Positions 12,775 through 24,520 of a stretch of DNA of 64,000 nt are shown here, one piece after another. Made by a program: the position numbers and the translations under genes. The notes beneath the pieces were generated by a model. It had not been told where the DNA came from. It made no database searches and worked only from the letters and a program-made list of their open reading frames with translations. Numbering within the stretch: the stretch's first letter is position 1; each line of letters begins with the position of its first letter. The DNA lies in assembly GCA_964036665.1 (NCBI GenBank), contig OZ038531.1, positions 17,608,168 through 17,672,167 of the forward strand, in the 5' to 3' direction. This stretch comes from Gordius sp. MW1 (taxonomy: Eukaryota; Nematomorpha; Gordioida; Gordea; Gordiidae).

Positions 12775-14145
12775 CAGGCGCGTAGCCAAGGGGGGAGCCG
12801 AAATCTGAAAAAATTTGTTTAATAAATAAATTAAATGGTTAAATATAAATTATTATAGTTTAGTTGCAAAAAGACTTTAAGACACTTATAAACACCTGGA
12901 AAGATAATATATACATTTCATTTTTTAAATCAAATATTCTGAAAAAGGCTTATACCCCACCATTTTATTATTTCCGAATAGGATTGTGCAAATTGCTATC
13001 AAAAGAAACTTGATTGAACATTTTTTCAGTGAAAACACCAGACCCTCGTATTGCTAGTAAGTAGCTAACTAAGCGATTTTGTTTATTATTGTAATTAATT
13101 TCATATACATTTTAATTGTTAAAAATATTATGGGTAATTTTTTAAGTTTTATGAAAAAGCTTTAACCACACTGTTTTGTCTTCCCAAACCATATGCATCA
13201 ATAATCGTAGTTTTTTTATGCACAAAAAGTTAAAAATATATTCAAAAATTAGTTCCAATACATCGGTGAAGGTAATGGCAAACATACACCACTACCCTGC
13301 CGCGATCTCAGTAAAAGTAAACCTTAGTATTAATTGCTGATATTAACAATTAATCGTTCATGCTCCTATACATACTTTAAGTGAACTCAAATAGACAATC
13401 GCTGGGCAAATGAAAAATCAAATGGCTATTTATTATAACGTTTCACACTCTATACACAGAATTAACACTTTTATCATTGATCATATTTGTCTAATATTTT
13501 CAAAATGATTATAATAACCCCTTTTAGGAGTGCCGTTATTAACTTAAAAGTATACTCTAATTAGCGCCATCTATATGCAACTTTAATTATCTATTTAAAA
13601 TTGCCTATAGATGGCGCTAATTAATATACTTTTAAGTTAATTGCGGCTCTCCTAAAAGGGGTTAGTACTATCTTCTTAGAAATATTAGAAAACCCGCAAT
13701 CAATTGATTAATTTTAATTATAATATTAGTCTAAAAAATTTCTGCCAAAACCCATCACGATCTTATAACCAAATTGCCTGCCAAAAACCTTCTAAACCCT
13801 TATAAAAGTCCGTTCGGCCATGCCCAAATCATTAAAGCTAATGATGATTTTAAATTACAAGCATAAATTTTATCATATTTTATAAATTTTTAATATAATT
13901 TTCAAATTTCAAAATAAAAAATGGACAAGAAAATAGCAAACTATATAAAAATCATTAAGCCGGCATTGCTCCAATCTTGTTACAGTACCCGGCTAAGATT
14001 ACTTGATAATTATGACGGACCTGCCTAGCCCTAGGCCGAGAGAGCCCGCTGGCTGTTTAATCTTTATTTTAAATTACAAATAAAAATGTAACAAATTTTT
14101 TTTGCAGCTTCCCCCCCCCCTGAGAAATTCATGGTTACGGGTCTG
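12775..14145. mobile_element. 1.37-kb non-autonomous hAT-like element
   Basis: The ends CAGGCGCGTAGCCA and TGGTTACGGGTCTG are imperfect inverted repeats beginning with CAG, as in hAT elements. Exact 8-bp duplications GTTCATGT flank it (12767-12774, 14146-14153). No transposase reading frame is visible. It contains a nested TA-flanked palindrome (13517-13662) and, at about 13783-13845, a fragment resembling the subterminal region of the CAGAG-type hAT unit at 24638. Its ends resemble those of the short CATGGGCGTAGCCA family, which it may have helped found. Confidence 0.75.
13517..13662. mobile_element. TA-flanked palindromic MITE nested in a hAT element
   Basis: 146 bp, almost entirely a foldback. 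Left end ACCCCTTTTAGGAG, right end CTCCTAAAAGGGGT, with internal arms carrying AGCGCCATCTAT and ATAGATGGCGCT. TA dinucleotides on both sides (13515-13516, 13663-13664) fit a Tc1/mariner-type insertion. Confidence 0.78.
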
Positions 14146-14153
14146 GTTCATGT

Positions 14154-14720
14154 AAAAATAAAAATTTCTTATTTAATAAAATAAATGCTAGAAGAAAAAA
14201 TAAGAATACCTTGACAAAAATGTCCAGGCAAATAAAATCTTCCATCCTTGCAATGTTCCCTGGGGAAATTTAACAAAAAGATAAGACACCATTTCTATAC
14301 ATGAATGATAGCCAAATGACCAGTCCTTACCATAAATAATCAAATATATTTTATGAAAAAATAGCGCTATTGTAATAACATGCTTCTAAAATCCTAATTT
14401 GTGCACTAAAAACATTAATATTTAATAGATTACATCGATCACCTATATACCAGAGCCCAATCAAATAAATAAATGACCTTACATTATTATAAATAGAAAA
14501 TAGCAAAGAATAATAAATTGTTATGACCATTATATACCTTTTACGGTTTGATCCAAATATTAGAGATTTTTGAATATAAAGTTTTTAAATCTTGTTTTTG
14601 TATAAATTGCCATTACTCAATTTGATAATTTAGAAAGGGTAACTCGGAATTTATATTATATTGCATTTATCTACAGGAGCTGTTATTTATAAATATTTGA
14701 TGTTTTGTTATATACAGTAT
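14154..14720. other. AT-rich spacer, nothing recognised
   Basis: Short interval between two TIR elements without coding or repeat signal. Confidence 0.3.
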
Positions 14721-14728
14721 AGTATAGA

Positions 14729-17142
14729 CATAGACTAATAGACTGCTCATGGGATATAGGCTAAATCCCGAAAAGGCACAATCCCGAAGCTACAATAATG
14801 CTACTGCTACGATTTTCAAATTTCCATATGTTTTTTAATTTTAAAGTTTTATCCATAATCAAGAGCAAGATTTGGGTGCCCCTTTACAATTTACTTATGT
14901 AAGAATCACATTTAATTAACCTCTGCACCAAGTAACATAATATAGCTTTATTTACAGATCACTGATGAGTATTAATATTTAGTGACAAGGTATAAATTAA
15001 AGGATGCCATTAATAATAATCGTTTGGAATCAATATCTAAGGTAATTTTAACGTATTTAAAATCAGGGAATCATTAATCCTATTAGGTATACAATAATGT
15101 TTGGGTATTATGTACTCAAGAGCTATATTTGGGTGGAACCTTTACAATTTACTAATTATATAATTAACTGATATACGTTTGTTTGCTAAATCACTAACTA
15201 TTTCTATTTTATTTTTATCTACCTCAACTAATGTTTACTTATTGATGTGCTGTTATATTGATATATAAGATGATTGATGGATGAAACTCTTACCCCAATT
15301 TTTACATTTAATGCTTACCAAAGAGCCTAGCAAAAAAATGCCTTAAAATCTTGTTCTTGTTTTAAAAAGTCTAATTAGAAAATGTTATAGCAGGTTATGA
15401 AAATCTGGTACCTATCAATAACTTTTTTAGGAATGTGAAAAATTTTATATTTTACCAAACTTAATTTCAAGAAATATCAATAATATACTTATTGTCATAT
15501 AGAAATTTAAGTTAGACCCACATTATAAAAATTTTGTTTTGGAAAATATTACATGTATATTTCTGATACCATTTTATGGAATTTGTTGAATTTATGGTTA
15601 TAAAATTGTAAATAATGAGTAATCTATCAATGAGTAAAAGATTGGTTATACTTTCATTCATTTAATCTATATATATCTAGCATAGGCTTTTATTTGATAA
15701 AATTAAGCTCTAACAATCAACAAATAACAATATTTTAGCTTTGTTTTATAATCTAATTTTATAGTTTTAAGAGTTTATACATTATAGTAAATATTATTAA
15801 AGCTTAGCAACTTAATACACAAAAATTCTAAATTAATGAACTCATTATACTATGTTTATTAAGTTACTTAATTATAATTTTCATTTTAATCTACAATAAA
15901 TTAAATTTGATACTCATTTTTACACAAAAATTATCATTTTTATAGTTGTATATGTTTATAGACATTACATTTAGATTTTTTCATATTATTAAATATAACC
16001 TTATATGATGTATTTTTATTTAAAGTGTCAACACTTCCTTAAGTTTGGACGATTCTATTAATTTTTGTTTTTAAGTTTTTTTTAGCCAAATTTTCTAAAT
16101 TTATAGTTTGTACCTTATTTAATATGTTCATCATAAAATTAAAAAAGCTATTTTTGTTATGAGCAAAATTAGTCATATTCAAAGAAACTTTACCTAAGAG
16201 TTATCTAAATATCTCCTGCACTTTTAAGAATCTCAGTATTAATTTAAGGAATCATTGATTTAACCTATTTATATCTAGAATAGACTTTTATTTGATGTAA
16301 TTAAGCTTTAACAATTAACAAATGATAATACTCTAGCTCTGTTGTATAATCTAAAGATTTGTAGGAAGAACTGATACACCCTCTCCTAAAAAATCATAGA
16401 ATGTTATAAATAAACTTACAAATAATTTGAATAAGCTATATAATATATAAGTGCTAAGAATTATAAGTTACCTTCATGTGAGATGTCAAGAGTTATCTAA
16501 ATATCTCCTGCACTTTTAAGAATCTCAGTATTAATTTAAGGAATTATGATAACCTATTTATATCTAGAATAGACTTTTATTTGATGAAATTAAGCTTTAA
16601 CAATTAACAAATGATAAAGTTTTCCATCTTTAATTTTGGTATAATCCAAGTCTTTATGGGTCAGAATCAAATTTTTTCTACTCGACTTTTTAAATTCTAA
16701 AGATAATTTATAAATATTTAGATATTAAGCTTACTTATACTTTCTGTATTATCTTGATTTGTTCTCTCAACCAAATATTCATTAAAAGCTTGATTATATG
16801 ATTGCATATTTTTTACCATATGTTAATTGCCGTAAAAGTGTAGCATTAAAATTCGGGATTGTGCGCTTTCGGGATTTAGCCTACCCTTTTAAAAAGTGTT
16901 CCACATTTTGGCAGCCATTTTGAAAAGTGAAACATGAATTTTGGCCAATATATATGGATTGATGAATTTTTAAAATCGCTATAATGATTAAAATGGGTTG
17001 TTTCCTGTTATAAGATCAATGATTATTGTCCAATACAATCCATCGCTATACAAACTCTATTTCACTTATCAAAATGGCGGTCGTTTTTGGCAACACTTTT
17101 GATGCGTGAATATATAAGAGGTGAGCAGTCTATTAGTCTATG
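14729..17142. mobile_element. 2.4-kb hAT-like element with perfect 21-bp TIRs
   Basis: Positions 14729-14749 and 17122-17142 are exact inverted repeats (core AGACTAATAGACTGCTCA). The exact 8-bp duplication AGTATAGA lies outside each (14721-14728, 17143-17150). A second inverted pair sits inside (about 14759-14795 and 16855-16892, core GGCTAAATCCCGAAA), so an element within an element, or compound termini, is likely. About 230 bp between the two right-hand pairs is GC-richer. No transposase ORF is seen, so it is non-autonomous. Confidence 0.75.
16192..16615. repeat. Direct duplication inside the 14729-17142 element
   Basis: A ~125-bp segment starting GAGTTATCTAAATATCTCC occurs at about 16197 and again at about 16488 with few differences. 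A more diverged copy of its second half lies near 15655-15730. These are internal duplications of the non-autonomous element. Confidence 0.7.
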
Positions 17143-17150
17143 AGTATAGA

Positions 17151-18010
17151 GGAGAATTTGTTAGACTGATAATTATTAAATTTTAAAATAATTGTCTTAT
17201 CTTACTTAGATAACATAAATTGTACTTCCTACTAAATATCTCATACCAGCATACATGGTTGTAGGACGGGGTTAAAGATTTTTAACATTGGCATTAAATG
17301 GCAATCAAATATTGCATTTTTTTAATCATGGAGGGGGGAACGTGTATTTTTACTTATTATTGATATAAAACAATTAGAGGATATGTAAGGAAACTCTATT
17401 TATTCAAAAATTTAATTTACTTGCTTGAAAGAAGAAATAATAACAAATAATTTTCTATATAAAATCAAACGGGTGTTTGTTTACCTTTTAGATATTATGA
17501 TTCATAATCTAGAATTAAAGCTAATGCGATTTATTAACAAATAGAGCACATAAAATTTGATATAATTTTAGCCTAGTGATCTAACGATAAAAAATTGTTT
17601 TTTAAAGTTAGAATATATTGAGAATTTATATTAATAGTATAAGCCGATTAAATGATAAATCAATCTTAATCACTTACCTTTACTTATGTGCTTTGCTAAA
17701 TTTCGCATTAAATCGGCTGCCAAAAAAGCCATTATGATTAGAGGAAATGCAAATTAATGATATATTGAAATAATATAGCATTAAATAATAGGCTCCATTA
17801 AAAAATATTTTTTGATAGCTAGGTTAGCGGCTAACCTCAAAATATTGGTTTGTTTTAAATACAAGTCTCACGTATTCCTCCAGTTTAATTATATTATATC
17901 ATGTCCTATCAATTATGATAATATTTATCCTTACGTTACAAAAAAAATATTGTGTTCAAGTTTAGTGTATAAAGCGTTATCAATTTAAATTTTTAAACAA
18001 GGGACAATAC
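17151..18010. other. AT-rich DNA without recognisable features
   Basis: No supported gene or element. Confidence 0.3.
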
Positions 18011-18039
18011 CATGGATGTAGCCAGAATTTAGATTAGGT

Positions 18040-18280
18040 AATATAATAAGGAGACCAGCAGAATTGGTCAGAACTGGTCAGACAAGATTTTAGATAATCA
18101 ATATATTAGAATTAAATCTCAAATGGGGAAGGAATTTGATGTGCATCTAACCCTAACCCTAACCCGAACCTAAAACGCTGACCTAAAACACTAACCCTAG
18201 CCCTAACCCTCCTGACCAATCTTGATCTGACCAGTTCTGACCAATTCTGCTGCTTTTTTTCTGCGACTTTGACCGGTTCC
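18040..18280. mobile_element. Second copy of telomere-core inverted-repeat element
   Basis: Reverse-orientation relative of 7434-7678. It shares TTGGTCAGAACT-type subterminal repeats, a CTAACCCTAACCC-rich core (about 18150-18212), an AAATGGGGAAGGAATTTGATG segment and the end GCGACTTTGACC. It begins inside a remnant whose first bases (CATGGATGTAGCCAG, 18012) resemble the CATGGGCG family. A 60-codon minus-strand frame across it is only repeat. Confidence 0.7.
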
Positions 18281-18421
18281 CCGCTGGGCATCAATAGATA
18301 ATTTAGAAAAATTCATAAGCATTCAGCATACATGACCATCAAAATAGACTATTGTCAAGAGTTGCAGCAATATGCTCCGCTCCCTAACATCAATCGGGTC
18401 GACCATCGAGAATAAGTTTTG

Positions 18422-18587
18422 TAGGCTAAGCCAGGATTTCAATTATAAATTGCAAAATTTATAAATTTAAAGAGGAGCAAAATGATAAATTTGGAGATTT
18501 TAACGACAATTTCAGTAGATATATATATATAATTTTTTGCTTTTTGGGGGACATACGGGGCTTTAGCTACCCCCTTGCTATGTCCAT
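18422..18587. mobile_element. Diverged CATGGGCG-family MITE
   Basis: The sequence order (GGCTAAGCCAGGATTT, then GAGCAAAATGATAA, then GGGGGACATACGGGG, ending TTGCTATGTCCATG) matches the 162-bp family with many changes. Termini are eroded and no target duplication is evident. Confidence 0.55.
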
Positions 18588-19172
18588 GCACAGTTTACAT
18601 CAAGTGAACTGAGAAAATTACACGTCCTATAGATATTAAATATTCGCCAATATTATATACATAAATGAAAAACATCAATTTTTTTAAATATTTCGAAGAA
18701 TCATGAATAAGCTGAGATTTAGACTTTATAAGCTTATCATATAAAGATGTAATACAAAATCTTAAATAACTTTTTGGTAACTGACTTTAAAAATAATAGA
18801 AATAATGTTATAATTTAAATAAACATGTTTACATAATTTTTTTAGGCGAAAAATAAAAAAGATAAAATTAAATTCAAAATTCAATATATTTACGTTTTAT
18901 TACTTGTCTAGGGGATTATTTTAGATAAATCAATGCAAGTGAATCAGTACGTACAAATGAATGACCCAGGCAGGTCGCCGAGACTAATAACAACGCGATA
19001 AATCATTTATATTTTTTAAAGACTGTTTGGGTGGTAATTATAGATTAACTGATATAAATATTTAACCAAAAATCAATATATTAAATGAGGAATCACATGC
19101 CGTCAAAATAACAACAAATCTGGCATAGAAAGCTCCTTAAGCTTTATTATTATAACGCCCCCTTAATGTAGG
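18588..19172. other. AT-rich DNA without recognisable features
   Basis: No supported gene or element. Confidence 0.3.
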
Positions 19173-19180
19173 GTTAATCC

Positions 19181-19447
19181 CATGGGGCATGGGCGTAGCC
19201 AGGAGGTTTTGAATTAGGGGGGGGGGGGCAGATTAAAAAAATTTTTTTTTTCTAAAATTTTCCTAAGAGCAAAAAAAAAAAAGGTTTCGGCTATCCGGAG
19301 GGGCGGGGGCAGAGCCTAATTAGGGTGGGGCAGAGCCTAATGAGGGTGGGGCAGAGCAAAATTAGGGGGGGGGGGCAAAATATAATTTTTTTTAATTGTT
19401 AAGGGTTTTTGTATTGAAAATATTTTTTTTTATAATCCCCCCCCATG
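19181..19447. mobile_element. Expanded CATGGGCG-family MITE
   Basis: 267 bp with CATGGGCGTAGCCAGG near its left end (19188), ending in a C-run plus CATG. Exact 8-bp duplications GTTAATCC flank it (19173-19180, 19448-19455). Unlike other copies, its middle carries about three tandem GGGTGGGGCAGAGC units (19322-19370). Confidence 0.8.
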
Positions 19448-19455
19448 GTTAATCC

Positions 19456-20331
19456 GTTATCTGTTCGAAATTCACATAGAGATTGCCTTCATTTAGACAA
19501 TCTAGGGGCCTAAAAAAATTTATTTTTAAAGTTTTCAATTTCTATTATATTGGTATGATTTTTTTATTAAAAACTCTTAAACAAATAGATGTGAAATTTA
19601 TTAGATAACCATTTGGAATGTGAAGAATATAAACTGGCACATGCTAAGTCAGAAGTCCTGCTTAGTTAAGTAAACTCGGAACTAAATTGTTAATTGATTT
19701 ATGGCTTTGCATTATGCTCTTAATCTTAAGGTAGCGAAGGAAATGTTAGTTGTATTCGCCAAGTATTGGGCTTAAGCGGAGCATAATTTCGGTACAAATT
19801 TAATGGTCAGAAAGGAGTGGGCTAGCTTTTCCAACGATTAAATTTATAGCATTAAACGTCATAGCTATAATAAATGCCTTTTATATTTTTTTTAAAAAAA
19901 ACTACCTCGAGGTTTCCTCTGTTGATACATTATTGGTATAAATATTACAGCCCTAAGCTGGCTATTTAAATCTAACGAAATAAACTTAAGCCATTATAGA
20001 TAGTATTTTGCTTTGCTGTCAGTCGTTCTTGTCTACTAAAAACAGATAATCTATGTAGCGCAAGTGAAGGAGAAATTTTCAAAGGCTAAGAAGAGCTCAC
20101 GCCTATTAATTGTTATAAAGCTCGATATAATTTGATAGATTTAGAAGTGTCAGTATAGATTTTTACAAATATGTTTTATGCAACTCATAACAACCTACAA
20201 CCCGTCATAATATTAAATCGTTTTAAAAGCTCAGCCCACACTCAATTACGGCAACTTCTAATTTATTGATTTAAGTTCAAATGATTTGAAATCCTAATCG
20301 ACGATAGCTATAATCTAGTAAAAGAATTAAC
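19456..20331. other. AT-rich DNA without recognisable features
   Basis: Slightly less AT-rich than its neighbours but no coding resemblance on either strand. Confidence 0.3.
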
Positions 20332-20339
20332 CATCACTC

Positions 20340-20484
20340 CATGGGCGTAGCCATGGCCACCCCCCTAAATGACAAAAAAATTTCAATACAAAAACCCTTA
20401 AAAATTAAAAAAATTTATATTTTGCCCCCCCCCCAATTGATCTTAAGATATTTTTGCCTAATTCATAACCTAGTTACGCCCATG
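20340..20484. mobile_element. MITE, CATGGGCGTAGCCA family
   Basis: 145 bp from CATGGGCGTAGCCATGG to TAGTTACGCCCATG with a C-run. Exact 8-bp duplications CATCACTC flank it (20332-20339, 20485-20492). A short forward frame across it is not a gene. Confidence 0.87.
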
Positions 20485-20601
20485 CATCACTCTAGTGATG
20501 GGAAAACGCTTAGTACTAGCGCGCCTAGCACCTGTAGAAGATGAAATTTCTACTTTATTATAACCCAAAAGGAAAATGATTCCAGTGAATAAAATTTAGT
20601 T

Positions 20602-21716
20602 AAAACGTCGTGTTTGTATACACATGTAGCGAGGTGAGTGGTGAAATAATAAGATTAAGATATTAATAGTGAGGGTTGTGAATGCTCGAATAATAAAGGT
20701 TAAGTTGTATGAATACGTAACCAATGATCGAGTTTATATATTCAGATAATAAAGGTTACGTTAATACTTGAAAGAGAAAGGTTACGTTTTTGCATAGGTA
20801 ACCATAGAAATCCCCTCCTATTTGCAAGGAGTGCTAAAAATGAAAGTTAAAATACTTAGTTGGCCAATGTTTTAGTGTGCACTAGTGTTTGCTGGTGTGG
20901 TGACCGAGGTGTGAGTGATGATTGGGAGTTGATGTGTTATCCAATATAATAGTAGATTTGTCGGAGCAGACATATCTATTTTGGAAACGCATTCTTCCCT
21001 CAGATCAATCGGTCAGTATTGGTTAGAACTTTGGTAGTAAGTGTTATTGCTTTGTCGAACGCCGTCCTTGCTCGTTGCAAGAGGTCATGTGATGTTGATT
21101 AATTTGAGATGTGTTTTGTAGTTGGGCCATTGGCAGGGCAGTGGAACATTTTTACGTTCGGTAGTTGATGTTGTTGCTTGTGTAGAGGTGTAATATGGTA
21201 CATGGTTTTCTTCGTATTAACAATCAGATAAGTAGGTAGTTTGTATCTTTCACAGCAGCCACATGTTTCAAATTTAGCATTAAGGTCGAAATTGTTTGTT
21301 GCAGCTTGATTGTATGCCGGATTGAAAAGATAATGCCCTATATATGAATTGTTTTATTTTAACTAAAACCAAAATTACTAAAGGGACTGTTATGGGGAAG
21401 AAAAAATTATGTCTTTCCCGACCTCGCTACATGTGTATATAAACACGATGTTTTAACTTTCATTTTTAGCACTCCTTGCAAATAGGAGGGGATTTCTATG
21501 GTTACTATGCAAAAACGTAACCTTTCTCTTTCAAGTATTAACGTAATCTTTATTATTTGAATATATAAACTCGAGCATTGGTTACCTACTCTTACAACTT
21601 AACCTTTATTATTCGAGCATTCACAACCCTCACTATTCATATATCTTAACCTTATTATTTCACCTTACGTTAATACTTGAAAGAGAAAGGTTACGTTTTT
21701 GCATAGGCAACCATAC
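20602..21716. repeat. Foldback repeat with permuted arm order
   Basis: Block A (about 20602-20636, contains CACATGTAGCGAGGT) is followed by block B (20640-20852, begins GGTGAAATAATAAG, ends GTGCTAAAAATGAAAG). At about 21418-21664 the complements occur in the order A' then B', so the right side read in reverse is B-A while the left is A-B. A direct third fragment of B follows at 21663-21716. Between the arms lies a GT-rich ~560-bp segment with no coding signal. Probably a transposable element that has been rearranged or circularised. Confidence 0.7.
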
Positions 21717-21725
21717 ACCTCCCCG

Positions 21726-22200
21726 CTGATGGGAATAGTCTATTAAATACGCTATGTCTACTAGCACATTGTCCTTTAAGTGCTATAAGCTATAGGAGAT
21801 GGGAGGTTTGAGGCGCCAAAGCTGTAGCCTATAGCACGGCCCTAACATTGACAATAATTTCAATGAAAACAATATAGTATAATATGAACTTGTGCGTACT
21901 CACTCATGTTATTGTGTTTTAATATCTGATAAACAATTAAACAAATTATTCTCAATGTTAGCTCCGTGCTACAGCTCTAGCGCATTTAAGTGCTATCGGC
22001 TATAGCTTTAGCGCCTCAAACCTCCCATCTCCTATAGCTTTAAGCACCTCAAACCTCCCATCTCCCATAGCTTTAGCGCCTCAAACCTCCCATCTCCTAT
22101 AGCTTATAGCACTTAAAGTGACTATGTGCTAGTAGACATAGCGGCATATGGTTGCTATGTGCTATAGCTTTAGCTCCTTAAAAACGCTATTTCCCCATAA
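21726..22200. mobile_element. Palindromic element with ~36-bp internal tandem units
   Basis: The left arm (about 21735-21820) and right arm (about 22055-22195) are inverted copies sharing CGCTATGTCTACTAGCACAT and GCTATAGGAGATGGGAGG. Near the right arm (about 22005-22105) the unit CCTCAAACCTCCCATCTCC recurs three times at ~36-bp spacing. No transposase or clear target duplication is seen. Confidence 0.65.
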
Positions 22201-22970
22201 CTACTCTAATCTATAATTTAACTTAAGAATATTTAAGTTGTTTTATGGTACTCTCATCTAATATTCAAGCTTCAAATTTGTTATAACCCTATCATATCCC
22301 AAAAGACATGTTTAATTAAAAAACCTCAACTGGAGCTAATTTATAATTAATATCACAAACTTAGGCCCATATAATGGTGGGATGGGACTTGATTTTTACT
22401 TAATTTAATTAATGACGTGGAGACAATGAGATATTTTTGTTTGTATAAATAATTTAAGATGCCTATAATTAAATCCGTCAATTTTTAATTAATCACATCC
22501 GATTTGGCCACTGATAAGACAAAATTATTCTTAACCTATGCGTTATTTAACTTCCGAATTACTAGTTGATGCAATATTAGGTTAATTAACATTAAAAACA
22601 TTCATGCTTAATTAATATTTAATCCATTAACCTATTTTTAACAACATACTAATGACTTTAATAATGAAAATTTAATGAAAATTATGAAAGCAAACATAGA
22701 TAACATTTTATCACAAATAACTAATCCATAATAAATCAATAACGCATATAATTTAAATTGTGCAATATTTTTTCTCTACGAGTTACATTAGAAGTAAATT
22801 TTATATACACGTCTAGGTTTTTGTTATTTTATAGTTTATAGTATAACGTTGGATCAATAGGCAAATGTAAAGTTTTTTGTTATTGAAAGATAATGATATT
22901 TAAAGTGATGTTTTAAATTAGATTAAAAAGTAAGGCCACATGTATCATTTGCCCAAATGGTAGCTATAGA
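22201..22970. other. AT-rich DNA without recognisable features
   Basis: No supported gene or element. Confidence 0.3.
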
Positions 22971-23140
22971 CATGGGCGTACGCAGGGGGGGGGGGGGGGT
23001 GCAGGGGGGGCAGCCCCTAATTTACGAGAAAAAAAAAATTTTAATGCAAAAACATTGAAAAATTAAAAAAATTATGTTTTGCCCCCCTCTAAATGAACTT
23101 TTAAACGTTTTGCCCCCCCCCCCCTAATTCAAAACCTGGG
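22971..23140. mobile_element. MITE, CATGGGCGTA family
   Basis: 170 bp between CATGGGCGTACGCAGG and CTGGGTACGCCCATG with long G and C runs. The flanks GCTATAGA and ATTATAGA match at 6 of 8 positions, consistent with an aged 8-bp duplication. Confidence 0.8.
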
Positions 23141-24129
23141 TACGCCCATGATTATAGATCCAGCTTTTTTAAACTATATTTGTAGAAACGTTAAATTAAA
23201 CTAAACTAATGCTTTCTAATTTATCTTAAAACTAATATAACCAATTATCTAGAGAAAGATTACCAACAGTGTCGCAAATAATAGTTCTCTCAAATGCAAC
23301 ATCAGATGCATTAAACGTGGCTGGCATTACCCAAGCTTAAACAAACAACGTTTACCCTGATTCCCACTAAAATCTTAGACAACCTGACTTTAATTTAATT
23401 TTTTTCTAGACGGGTTGTAACGTGACGAGTTTGATGTTATATTAAGCCTGACACCAAACAATTCTGATCAAACAAGGAGGTGGACAGCAGGCTCATTCGT
23501 ATAATATCTAACCCGACATCAAGCCAATCGGAATGACCATAATGAGTTATGTTAGAGCGGGAGAGGGGTTCAATATTCTAATTCTCCAGATTATTTTTTG
23601 GCATAATAGCGCAAATAGCTTTTTGTCATATAACGAATTGGTTGGCTTTATATTTTAAAAGCTACATTATGATTTATTTAGTGATTATATGGATATCTGT
23701 ATAGCTATTACATAATTCATGAGGGTTATAATTTATTTATATAGGTGATGATTGCAAAAATATTATTATGTTGGGCTGGAACCAGACATCTATAAGGCTG
23801 AATTAATATTTACTAAATTTCTCTCATGTGAAATTTTAAGATTAAAAAAGTTTTGTTGTATATAATGTTGCCACCTAAATTACTATAAAAAAGTTAAATA
23901 TAATTTGTACGCCTTATTTCCCTACAGATTTCCTCGTCTTTAATCATTTCCCAAATTACGAAAGTTCTACATTCGTCAAAAATTCATTAATATGATTTTC
24001 TATTAGTAACGTGAAATAATTTTTTGATTAATTTTTGAGATTGTAGAATTATATTTCGTAAAGAATATTCCTGGATTAAAGGGCTTTTAAAATCTCTTTA
24101 TTACTTGGTTCGACAAGAAAAATCAACCG
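23141..24129. other. AT-rich DNA without recognisable features
   Basis: No supported gene or element. Confidence 0.3.
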
Positions 24130-24520
24130 GCTAACTGCAGATTTTGGTAGAGTTTTTCGCGGTGAACACATTTTAATTTTTTACCTATAAGTCAAGTTTT
24201 TGAATTATTTGCTGTCAAAGTTGCTAAAAACAGCCATTTAGGCGCTTCTCAAAAGTCGATACTTGTAAATTAATCGGTAAAATTTTAATTTAATAAATTT
24301 GATTTATAAATAAAGGGGAGAGGAATCCATTAAATCCTTCTTAATTTAATAAACTTTAAATGTAATTTTTATTTGCAAGTTATCGACGTTTGAAAAACGC
24401 CAAAATCGCTGTTTTTAGCAACTTTGACAGCAAATATTTAAAAAACTTGACGTATAGGAAAAAATTTAAAAATATATTTGAGTTCTCCGTAAAAAACTCT
24501 ACCAGAATCTGCAAGAGTCC
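24130..24520. mobile_element. ~390-bp palindromic element
   Basis: The left arm from about 24135 (CTGCAGATTTTGGTAGAG) and the right arm ending about 24515 (CTCTACCAGAATCTGCAAG) are inverted copies. Central matches include TTGCTGTCAAAGTTGCTAAA against its complement, with a short loop near 24290-24350. No ORF is credible in it. Confidence 0.68.

Noticed and set aside
19715..19740. CTTAAGGTAGCGAA, resembling a conserved large-subunit rRNA motif
   Set aside because: Flanking sequence does not match either cytosolic or mitochondrial LSU rRNA beyond the short motif.
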